Shown here piece after piece: positions 33,285-41,140 of a stretch of DNA of 53,269 bases. The position numbers were made by a program, and so were the translations under genes. Position 1 is the stretch's first letter. Each line of letters begins with the position of its first letter. The DNA lies in the NCBI GenBank assembly GCA_029012365.1, contig JAQXLY010000045.1, forward strand, positions 1-53,269. The letters run 5' to 3'. The notes beneath the pieces were generated by a model. The model was not told the DNA's origin. It made no database searches and worked only from the letters and a program-made list of their open reading frames with translations. Origin of the DNA: Lachnospiraceae bacterium. Its GTDB lineage: Bacteria; Bacillota; Clostridia; Lachnospirales; Lachnospiraceae.

Positions 33285-34328
33285 TTATTTCAGCATATTC
33301 CAAAACAATTCCTTATTCTTTTCCCAATCTGCATCAAGCGGACTGGTTACATTCCCTATTTTCTCCGGGGAATCAAACGTATTTTTTGCAGGAAGCTGAC
33401 TCTGCTCCATCTCTCTTATTTTCTTATCATAAACAACAAAAATAAGTTCTTCCAACGTTTGCTCGCTGATATCCGTTTCTATATAGCCGAGCGTTTCTTT
33501 TAAAACCTTAACCCACTTTGTGATACCGGCCTCTTTGTAGCGTTCAAACAAATTTCCGAGCACCATCCGCTGTCTTTCCGTACGTCCGTAATCATATTTT
33601 TTACCGTTACAATTTGCCACATACCGTATCCGGCAATATCCTAATGTCTGATTTCCGTTCAGTACATGAGTTCCGGCCTCTACATTCCGATATTCTTCCT
33701 TCGAAATATAGTCGTGTGTATTTAAATACGCTGCCTCTTCCGCAGTTAACGTGACCTCTGCGCCCCCCAGCATATCGACAATCGCCTCAAAGCTGTCAAA
33801 ACCGACCTTTACATATCCATCCGGCCTGATTCCCAATTTTTCTTCCAATATATCATACAAACCGTTTACCCCGCACTTTGCATATACCGCGTTAATCTTA
33901 CATGGTGACTCTCCCTCCGGCTCCACATAAGTATCCCGCAATATTGAGGTTACAAATACCTTTTTCCGTTCGGTATGTATGGTCACCAATAATATTGCAT
34001 CTGTTCTTCCTGCTCCGGGAGTGCTTCTTATAGCCTCCTCTCCCAGAAACAGAACGTGATAATACTTCTTTTCCCCAAAGGCCTCTCCGCCCGTTTCATC
34101 AAACTTCTCCGTTTCCTCTTCCGTTCTTTTATCCGTTTCCTGCGCATCCGATTGTCCGCCTGAAACATATTTCACCGCACCGTGCAGGTAGCCTGCAACT
34201 ACCTTTGAAGTAAACCTCCTGCCTGTCTTCGTATAGAACAAAAACAAAAGCAGCGCGGTCGAAACCGCTATCATTGCAGCAAGCACCAATATCACGGTTT
34301 CAACGATTCCTTTTTTCTTTTTGTTCAT
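33285..34328 (-). CDS. LytR-CpsA-Psr (LCP) family cell wall ligase, paralogue 1
   Basis: About 347 residues. One N-terminal membrane anchor (about 8-31) is followed by an acidic linker and the LCP domain (YYHVLFLGEEA, GAGRTDAILLVTIH, SILRDTYVEPEG, KINAVYAKCG, DGYVKVGFDSFEAIVDML, GRTERQRMVL). The two LCP genes are adjacent paralogues with the same core. ATG at 34328 follows GGAGGGAGTTT; the frame is open to 34355. Downstream by 29 bases is the second LCP gene. Confidence 0.88.
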   Translation of the reverse strand: MNKKKKGIVETVILVLAAMIAVSTALLLFLFYTKTGRRFTSKVVAGYLHGAVKYVSGGQSDAQETDKRTEEETEKFDETGGEAFGEKKYYHVLFLGEEAIRSTPGAGRTDAILLVTIHTERKKVFVTSILRDTYVEPEGESPCKINAVYAKCGVNGLYDILEEKLGIRPDGYVKVGFDSFEAIVDMLGGAEVTLTAEEAAYLNTHDYISKEEYRNVEAGTHVLNGNQTLGYCRIRYVANCNGKKYDYGRTERQRMVLGNLFERYKEAGITKWVKVLKETLGYIETDISEQTLEELIFVVYDKKIREMEQSQLPAKNTFDSPEKIGNVTSPLDADWEKNKELFWNMLK

Positions 34329-34347
34329 AAACTCCCTCCGTAAAACG

Positions 34348-35808
34348 TCAGACAATCCCGCCTCTTTTCAGGATAGTCTCCAACAGCTTGTAAATCCGCA
34401 ATGCCGATTCAATATGAAGTCTCTCTGCCGGTGTATGAATATCTTTTATATCCGGACCGACGGAAATAATATCAAGACCCGGCAGCTTCTCGCTGAATAT
34501 ACCGCACTCAAGCCCTGCATGAACCGCCGTAAGCTCCGGTTTCGTACCAAACAATTCTTCATATGTCTTTCCGTATATATCCCGCAATACGGATTCCTCT
34601 TTGTATTCCCATGCCGGGTATTCCCCCGACACCTCATAATCTCCGCCGAGAAAATCAATCAGATACATAATCTTCTCTTTCAGAAACTCCAGATAACTCC
34701 TTTTACTGCTTCGTAAGGACCAGTGAATTTCTATTCCCCCGGAAGACATCCGGCAAACACCGAGATTTAATGAGCTTTCCACCAGACCCGGTATCTCCGT
34801 ACTGTTTACCTGCACACCGTTCGGTGCCTGCATCAAAAGAAACAGTATCTTTTCAAAGGAACGCGGATGAAACACAGGATATTCGGTAACAAACTCCTGT
34901 AAAGAAAAGTTAATCTCTGCTTTAGACTCCGCCGCATGAATTTCCGAAATCATCTCATCCGCTATCTGCTCTGCTGCTTCCCTTTCTTCCGCAGAGATAT
35001 CCTCAGGAAACAAAAGAACCGCTTCTGCCTCTCTTGGAATTGCATTGTCCTTTTGTCCGCCCGAAAGCTCCGCCACCATAAACGGCACCTTTTCCCGAAG
35101 CATATACAAATATCTTGCTAAAAACAAAACTGCGTTCGTTCTGTTCTTATCAATCTCTACACCCGAATGTCCGCCCAAAAGCCCTCTTACGGCAACCTTC
35201 ACAATGCGGCCTCCGGAAAGTACATGCTCTGCAGGAAGCGCTCCGGCAACCCGCATTCCTCCGGCACAGCCGCAAAGCACCGTATTTTCTTCTTCCGAAT
35301 CAATATTAATCAGATATTTTCCGGAAAGTGCCGCCGCATCCAATGCTTTCGCACCATCCATTCCGGTTTCCTCTTCGGTTGTAATTACAAGCTCAAGTGC
35401 AGGATGCTGTAGCGTCTTATCCTCCAAAAGAGCGAGACAGTATGCCACCGCTATACCGTCATCACCGCCAAGTGTGGTACGGTCCGCATATAACCATTCG
35501 CCGTCCGTAGCCAGAGAAAGCCCTTCTGTACGAAAATCATGGGTCACTCCGGCCTCTTTTTCGCAAACCATATCCATATGCCCCTGTAAAATGACAGTCG
35601 GCAGCTGCTCATAGCCCACAGAAGCTTCCCTGTAAAATATAATATTATCTGCATCATCGCGAATATACCGGATATCCCTTTCCTTCGCAAACCGCTCAAG
35701 ATAATCCGCCAACTGTCCTACATTTCCGGAACCGTGCGGAATTGCTGCAAGCTCCGAAAAAAAGAACAGAACCTTTTTATAATCCAGTGCCTCTAACTCC
35801 GCTAACAT
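34348..35808 (-). CDS. pepD: PepD-type aminoacyl-histidine dipeptidase (M20)
   Basis: A 486-residue zinc dipeptidase of the M20C/PepD group. Metal-site motifs are VILQGHMDMVCEKEAG, LGGDDGIAVAYCLAL, TTEEETGMDGAKAL and, at the C-terminus, GPDIKDIHTPAERL. It splits Xaa-His and related dipeptides in the cytoplasm. The start at 35808 follows AAGGAGGCAGTT, ten bases after the PFL gene; the frame is open to 35880 without a ribosome binding site. It is closely packed with the LCP gene that follows. Confidence 0.92.
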   Translation of the reverse strand: MLAELEALDYKKVLFFFSELAAIPHGSGNVGQLADYLERFAKERDIRYIRDDADNIIFYREASVGYEQLPTVILQGHMDMVCEKEAGVTHDFRTEGLSLATDGEWLYADRTTLGGDDGIAVAYCLALLEDKTLQHPALELVITTEEETGMDGAKALDAAALSGKYLINIDSEEENTVLCGCAGGMRVAGALPAEHVLSGGRIVKVAVRGLLGGHSGVEIDKNRTNAVLFLARYLYMLREKVPFMVAELSGGQKDNAIPREAEAVLLFPEDISAEEREAAEQIADEMISEIHAAESKAEINFSLQEFVTEYPVFHPRSFEKILFLLMQAPNGVQVNSTEIPGLVESSLNLGVCRMSSGGIEIHWSLRSSKRSYLEFLKEKIMYLIDFLGGDYEVSGEYPAWEYKEESVLRDIYGKTYEELFGTKPELTAVHAGLECGIFSEKLPGLDIISVGPDIKDIHTPAERLHIESALRIYKLLETILKRGGIV

Positions 35809-35818
35809 AACTGCCTCC

Positions 35819-37183
35819 TTAATTTTTAAAGCTGTGAATCGGTGCAGGAATTCTTCCTCCGCGCGCCACAAATGCATCACAGGAGAAACTATTTACCGGC
35901 ATAATCGGTGCGTATCCGAGAAGTCCGCCGAACTCTACGATATCTCCTACATCCTTTCCGATAACCGGAATCAAACGAACCGCAGTAGTCTTTGCATTAA
36001 TCATACCAATTGCCATTTCATCGGCAATAATACCGGAAATGGTAGTTGCTTTCGTATTTCCCGGAATTGCAATCATATCAAGTCCCACCGAGCATACACA
36101 GGTCATAGCCTCAAGCTTTTCTAAGGTAAGTGCTCCCGCCTGAACTGCATCAATCATGCCCTGGTCCTCACTGACCGGAATAAACGCGCCGCTAAGACCG
36201 CCTACATAGGAGGATGCCATAACACCGCCCTTCTTAACCTGGTCATTTAATAATGCAAGTGCTGCGGTAGTACCCGGTGCGCCCGGAAACTCCAGACCGA
36301 TTTCCTGTAAAATCTCAGCAACGGAATCACCGACAGCCGGTGTCGGAGCCAGCGATAAATCTACAATACCGAACGGTACACCGAGTGCCTTGGAAGCTTC
36401 CGTTGCCACAAGCTGTCCCACACGGGTAATTTTAAACGCTGTCTTTTTAATTGTCTCGCAAAGCGTACCGAAATCGGCACCACGCACAGATTCCAGTGCT
36501 GTCTTTACAACGCCCGGTCCGCTGACACCTACATTGATAATCGCATCGGCCTCGGTCACGCCGTGGAATGCACCTGCCATAAACGGGTTGTCATCCGGTG
36601 CATTACAGAAAATAACCAGCTTTGCACAGCCGAGAGAATCCCTTTCCTTTGTTGTCTCTGCCGTCTTCAATACAGTTTCACCCATAAGGCGTACCGCATC
36701 CATATTGATACCGGTACGTGTAGAACCTACATTAACGGAGGAACATACCTGATCCGTCTCAGCAAGCGCCTGTGGAATGGACTCGATTAACAGCTTATCT
36801 GCGGTTGTCATTCCCTTGCTTACAAGTGCCGAATATCCGCCGATGAAGTTTACTCCGACTTTCTTCGCAGCGCGGTCTAAGGTTTTCGCAATCGTAACAA
36901 AATCCTCCGGTGTTTTACATGCGGAAGAACCGACCAGTGCAATCGGAGTAACGGAAATTCTCTTGTTTACAATCGGAATACCGAATTCCTTTCCGAGACG
37001 CTCTCCGGTTGCCACCAAATCCTTCGCCATAGTTGTTATTTTCTCATAAATCTTACGGTTTAATTCATCCAGATTATTGTCAGCGCAGTCAAGTAAGCTG
37101 ATTCCGAGTGTAATGGTTCGCACATCCAGATTTTCCTTTTCAATCATCTGGTTTGTTTCTATTACTTCATGAATGTTAATCAT
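35819..37183 (-). CDS. PFL family protein, UPF0210
   Basis: A 454-residue protein of the UPF0210 family, which has a pyruvate-formate-lyase-like fold. Family features are [48 protein letters not shown] and [22 protein letters not shown]. It has not been assigned a reaction. AAGGAGGAAAACC precedes the ATG. It follows an ACT-domain protein by 11 bases; this ACT-UPF0210 pair is conserved in many Firmicutes and Actinobacteria, so the two products probably work together. Confidence 0.92.
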   Translation of the reverse strand: MINIHEVIETNQMIEKENLDVRTITLGISLLDCADNNLDELNRKIYEKITTMAKDLVATGERLGKEFGIPIVNKRISVTPIALVGSSACKTPEDFVTIAKTLDRAAKKVGVNFIGGYSALVSKGMTTADKLLIESIPQALAETDQVCSSVNVGSTRTGINMDAVRLMGETVLKTAETTKERDSLGCAKLVIFCNAPDDNPFMAGAFHGVTEADAIINVGVSGPGVVKTALESVRGADFGTLCETIKKTAFKITRVGQLVATEASKALGVPFGIVDLSLAPTPAVGDSVAEILQEIGLEFPGAPGTTAALALLNDQVKKGGVMASSYVGGLSGAFIPVSEDQGMIDAVQAGALTLEKLEAMTCVCSVGLDMIAIPGNTKATTISGIIADEMAIGMINAKTTAVRLIPVIGKDVGDIVEFGGLLGYAPIMPVNSFSCDAFVARGGRIPAPIHSFKN

Positions 37184-37194
37184 GGTTTTCCTCC

Positions 37195-37467
37195 TTAGAT
37201 TCGATGCATCATATCAAAAATATCTTCATGCTGTGCCTTAATAATAACACCGATTTCCTTACCGATTGTTTCCAGTTCCTCCGCAATCTGATGAAATTCC
37301 TTCGGGGAATTATTTGCATCCACTACCATCATCATATTAAAGAAATCCTGTACAATCGTCTGGGAAATGTCAAGAATATTTACTCCGCTCTCTGCAAGGT
37401 ATGTACATACCTTTGCAATAATACCTACACGATCCTTTCCTACTACCGTAATAATTGTCTTCTTCAT
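37195..37467 (-). CDS. ACT domain protein, UPF0237
   Basis: A 90-residue single ACT domain ([46 protein letters not shown]). ACT domains bind amino acids or other small ligands. This family, UPF0237, is typically encoded directly before UPF0210, as here, suggesting it regulates or partners that protein. GGAGGAAATAAGT lies upstream of the ATG. The gap to the WalJ-like gene upstream is 27 bases. Confidence 0.92.
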   Translation of the reverse strand: MKKTIITVVGKDRVGIIAKVCTYLAESGVNILDISQTIVQDFFNMMMVVDANNSPKEFHQIAEELETIGKEIGVIIKAQHEDIFDMMHRI

Positions 37468-37494
37468 ACTTATTTCCTCCTGCTATTCTTCCGC

Positions 37495-38322
37495 TTATGC
37501 GAATAATTCTATTTTTTCTGCCCCAACCTCTACCATCCTTGACGGTATGTCGCGCTCTGCCACAAACAAGTCCGGCATTAAAAGCCCTTTTCCTGCTGCA
37601 ACAGCCTGCAATTCAATCCGGACTGTCTCAAAAGCCAGTTCCGGTAAATTGTTTTCTTTACTTAAATGTGCGAGGATTACATGCCGCAGTCCCGGATGAA
37701 AAACCTCACAAACAAGCTTTGCGGCAGCATCATTGGAGAGATGCCCCCGTTCTCCTAAAATCCGCTGCTTCAGATAATACGGATAGGTTCCCACAAGCAG
37801 CATATTTACATCATGATTTGCTTCTAAGTATAAAATCTCAGCCCCCGTAACCGCATTTAAAACATTGTCGTCATACATTCCGAGGTCCGTCACCAGTGCA
37901 GCCTTTCTTCCGTCCGCTTCAAAAGTATAGCAGACGGGATTTGCCGCATCATGCGAAACGGAATGTGCCTGTGCTATGACTCCGTTAAACCACAGCTTCT
38001 CTCCCGGCTTCACTTCGTGTAACAGCTCTTCCGGAATACGGCCGATATTTGTCTTTCCCTTTACCATTCCGCAAAGAGTTTCCGCCGTTCCGTATAACGG
38101 AATTTTGTATCGTCTTGCCAGAACACCGATGCCCTGAATATGATCCGAATGCTCATGTGTAATCAATATTCCGTCGATTGCTTCTGCTGCCGTACCGATT
38201 GACTCCAGTGCCTGTTCTATCCGTTTTCCGCTAATTCCCGCATCTACCAGAAGATGTGTCCCGCCATGTCCTACATAAACGCAATTCCCGCTGCTTCCGC
38301 TGGCAATCGCACATACTTTCAC
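37495..38322 (-). CDS. Metallo-beta-lactamase fold hydrolase, WalJ/YycJ-like
   Basis: A 275-residue MBL-fold protein. The metal-binding HxHxDH motif is LITHEHSDHIQGI; other ligands are in the SHDAANP region and ILAHLSKENN. The N-terminal ASGSSGNCVYVG is typical of the YycJ/WalJ subgroup, linked in other Firmicutes to cell wall and chromosome replication coordination, and possibly a DNA 5' exonuclease. Substrate here is not known. It has no signal peptide. It sits 37 bases after the FtsA-like gene. Confidence 0.9.
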   Translation of the reverse strand: MKVCAIASGSSGNCVYVGHGGTHLLVDAGISGKRIEQALESIGTAAEAIDGILITHEHSDHIQGIGVLARRYKIPLYGTAETLCGMVKGKTNIGRIPEELLHEVKPGEKLWFNGVIAQAHSVSHDAANPVCYTFEADGRKAALVTDLGMYDDNVLNAVTGAEILYLEANHDVNMLLVGTYPYYLKQRILGERGHLSNDAAAKLVCEVFHPGLRHVILAHLSKENNLPELAFETVRIELQAVAAGKGLLMPDLFVAERDIPSRMVEVGAEKIELFA

Positions 38323-38359
38323 CTAAAAAACCTTCTTTCTCTCCTTGTCTTTTCCTACA

Positions 38360-40480
38360 CTACTCTTTCCAATATAACTCAATACGGTCTCCTTCCGCAA
38401 GTACCTGCATGAAATTTGTTGAAATATCGTTTACCTTTACCACAGCCTCGCGTCCTCTCGCATCTGCCAGATTAAAGGAATATACATCCAGGACATCCAC
38501 TAACATATAAGAGCTTTTTCCTTTTAAAACCTTAGGCTGTCCGTTTACCAGCACTACAATATCTCTTGTAACGGCTTTCGTCTGTCCGGCCACTTCCGCC
38601 TTGTTTTCTTCCGGAGCCACCCGTGCTTCCGCCTCCTTAGCAGCCGCTGTCTCTGCCGCTGCGTCACCCGCATATTCCGTTACATACGGTTCCTCCGTTT
38701 CCTGTTCCGCCTGATAGCTCTGTTCCTCTATTTCCATGTTAATGGAAAAGTTCTCATATATCCTTTCCTGCGGTTTGGCAGGCACATGATTTACATAAAT
38801 TCTGCCCTGCGGCACAATATCAAGAAATGTCATTGCCTGTTCCACCGTGTAGTAATCCACGGAAATAATAACATCACCGTCTTTAATTTCATAGTATTCG
38901 GATACCATTTCCCCGTTTACCTGCATATAACGCGGACAGGTTACCTTGTTTCCGTTTACGGAGAAGGAAAGCGTCTGTTTAAACTCCGGCAATTTTCCTA
39001 TCGTACAGGACGCTGCGTCACCCCTTGTTGACTCCTGAATTACAATTTCATCATTTTGTTTAATCGGAGCATTGATTCCCGACAGTTTTCCGTTCAAACG
39101 AATTACAGCGGCTTCACCGAGTTCCCCGCGCACCATCCGTTTTTCTCCGTTTACGGTAAAGGTAAGCTCCTTTCCTCTTGCCGGGAACAGCTTATCATTC
39201 GGATATCCGTACTGTAATGCGGCATCCACAATGCTAAGCTTTCCGTTATCATACAGCTTAATCCTCTCATCATTTACACGAACAAAGATAAAGCTGTTCC
39301 GCTGCTCATAATAATTGAGACATATACCGATTGGTGTAACAAGTAACGAATCCTTTTTGATTCCTTCCTGTAAAAAGGTTACCTCGGACAGCACCTCCTC
39401 CCCACGGAGTGCCACACGCTCTTTCGGGAGCTTTAAATATTCCGAAAGCTTCTCGGTAAATCCGGGAACTTTTCCGCCGCCCCCCACAACAAATACCGCG
39501 CTGACCGGCTTTCCGCCGTTAAGACTCACTATCTGCCCGGCAACCGCCTGTGTTATTTTTGAAATACTTTCCTCTACATCCTTTAATATTTCTCCCCTGT
39601 CTGCCTTTTGTTTCAGTCCCATAATATCTTTATATGTAATGACCTTTTTTCTGGTAGACGCTTCTAACTTAATCTCTTCTGCCGATTTAAAATCCACCAG
39701 CCGGTTCCTTGCAATCACCTCTGTTAACATATCCCCTGCCATAGGAATCATACCGTATGCCACTACACTTCCGTCTTTCGTAATACAGATATCAGACGTT
39801 CCGGCACCTACATCCACAAGAGCAATATTTAACAAACGGAACTTTTCGGGAATCGCCACCTGCATGGCGGCAATCGGCTCCAATGTCAGATTTTCCACCT
39901 GAAGTCCCGCTTTTTGCACAGCGGAATACAAGCCGTCAATTACCTCATCCGGCAAAAAGGTAGCAAGCACCTCCACGCCGATTTTAGCGGCTTTATGCTC
40001 CTCCAGATTGGTAATCATAAATCCGTTCAAATAGTAGTGCACCACCGTATATGCCACACAGAAAAAATTGTGCTCCGTATCCTTATTCTCTTCCTTCATC
40101 TTCCTGTAGGCATTCTCTACCCCAAGCATCTCAAGGGAATGAATTATTTCTTCATTGATAACGGTTTCCTCTTCAAAGCTCATCTCCGCGTAAGCAGTAG
40201 CTGTATTCAGTACACGTCCTGCGGCAGCGATACAAACCTCGCTCAGTTTTCTCCCGGTCTGTGCTTCCAGCTCCTTACGCACCTGTGTTATGGTTGACGC
40301 AACGCTTCCGATATCATGAATCTGACCGTCCATCATTGCCCTGGTTTCATGCATTTTTGTGCACTGCGCCACCACGGTAAAGCCATTCCCCGATGTCTTA
40401 TATCCGACCGTTCCCACAATGCTTCTTGTCCCGATATCCAAACCGAATACCATTTTATCCGGATATGCCTGATTACTCAT
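38360..40480 (-). CDS. FtsA-like actin-fold ATPase with a long beta-grasp-like tail
   Basis: A 706-residue protein, about 300 residues longer than ordinary FtsA. Residues 1-390 match the FtsA/PilM/MreB actin fold: MVFGLDIGTRSIVGTV (phosphate 1), FRLLNIALVDVGAGTSDICI (phosphate 2) and VFVVGGGGKVPGFTEKL (adenosine). Residues 390-580 and 630-706 look like repeated small domains, with strand-turn-strand blocks (TFTVNGEKRMV, SFSVNGNKVTC, IVVLVNGQPKVL) that resemble ThiS/SLBB beta-grasp modules. It overlaps coaE by 8 bases. It may take part in division or envelope assembly; I do not recognise an assigned function for the fusion. Confidence 0.85.
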   Translation of the reverse strand: MSNQAYPDKMVFGLDIGTRSIVGTVGYKTSGNGFTVVAQCTKMHETRAMMDGQIHDIGSVASTITQVRKELEAQTGRKLSEVCIAAAGRVLNTATAYAEMSFEEETVINEEIIHSLEMLGVENAYRKMKEENKDTEHNFFCVAYTVVHYYLNGFMITNLEEHKAAKIGVEVLATFLPDEVIDGLYSAVQKAGLQVENLTLEPIAAMQVAIPEKFRLLNIALVDVGAGTSDICITKDGSVVAYGMIPMAGDMLTEVIARNRLVDFKSAEEIKLEASTRKKVITYKDIMGLKQKADRGEILKDVEESISKITQAVAGQIVSLNGGKPVSAVFVVGGGGKVPGFTEKLSEYLKLPKERVALRGEEVLSEVTFLQEGIKKDSLLVTPIGICLNYYEQRNSFIFVRVNDERIKLYDNGKLSIVDAALQYGYPNDKLFPARGKELTFTVNGEKRMVRGELGEAAVIRLNGKLSGINAPIKQNDEIVIQESTRGDAASCTIGKLPEFKQTLSFSVNGNKVTCPRYMQVNGEMVSEYYEIKDGDVIISVDYYTVEQAMTFLDIVPQGRIYVNHVPAKPQERIYENFSINMEIEEQSYQAEQETEEPYVTEYAGDAAAETAAAKEAEARVAPEENKAEVAGQTKAVTRDIVVLVNGQPKVLKGKSSYMLVDVLDVYSFNLADARGREAVVKVNDISTNFMQVLAEGDRIELYWKE

Positions 40481-41087
40481 GTGCCACCTCCCCGTTTTGA
40501 TGCCTTTCTATCTGTTCCAGAATATGCTCCTCGCACAGTTCCGCCGAAGAATCGTTATATACTACAAAATCACTCTGCGAAAAGAAGGCTTCCTCCGATG
40601 CCTGCCGCTCCATAATAGCGTCCACCCGCTCATCGGTATAGCCTCTGTCAGCCTTTAAACGTTCACGCCGCACCTCTATAGGCGCATATACATACCAAAG
40701 CTCATCACATATTTCTTTGTAACCAGCCTCGATTAAAAGTGCTGCCTCGATTAAAACCATTCCTTCAAATTTATCCGACCTAAGCTTTTCTATCCGTTCC
40801 TCTACCGCAAGCCTTACCTTCGGATGTATACATGCATTTAATTCTTCCACTCTGCCGCCGAGGAATGCAGTTTCGTACAGTTTATTCCGGTTAACGGTTC
40901 CGTCATTATTTATGATTTCGTTGCCGAACAAGGCAATTAACTCTGTATAAGCACTTCCGCCCGGCTCCATTAACTCATGCGCAATCACATCACAATGCAG
41001 ATATTCCGTTTGAAAATGTTTTCTTAGAATGCCGACTACCGTGGATTTTCCGGCACCGACTCCTCCTGTAATTCCGATTACCTTCAT
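40473..41087 (-). CDS. coaE: CoaE, dephospho-CoA kinase
   Basis: A 204-residue P-loop kinase that phosphorylates dephospho-CoA in the last step of CoA synthesis. Visible motifs are VIGITGGVGAGKSTVVGIL at the N-terminus, LHCDVIAHELM, and the lid residues RRERLKADRGYTDERVD. It lies 53 bases after polA and overlaps the FtsA-like gene by 8 bases, so polA-coaE-ftsA-like probably form one operon. Confidence 0.95.
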   Translation of the reverse strand: MKVIGITGGVGAGKSTVVGILRKHFQTEYLHCDVIAHELMEPGGSAYTELIALFGNEIINNDGTVNRNKLYETAFLGGRVEELNACIHPKVRLAVEERIEKLRSDKFEGMVLIEAALLIEAGYKEICDELWYVYAPIEVRRERLKADRGYTDERVDAIMERQASEEAFFSQSDFVVYNDSSAELCEEHILEQIERHQNGEVAHE

Positions 41088-41140
41088 TCCTGTTTCCTCA
41101 CCTGCTTTTTGCTTTTTCTGTCACCGGAACCGGCACCGGA

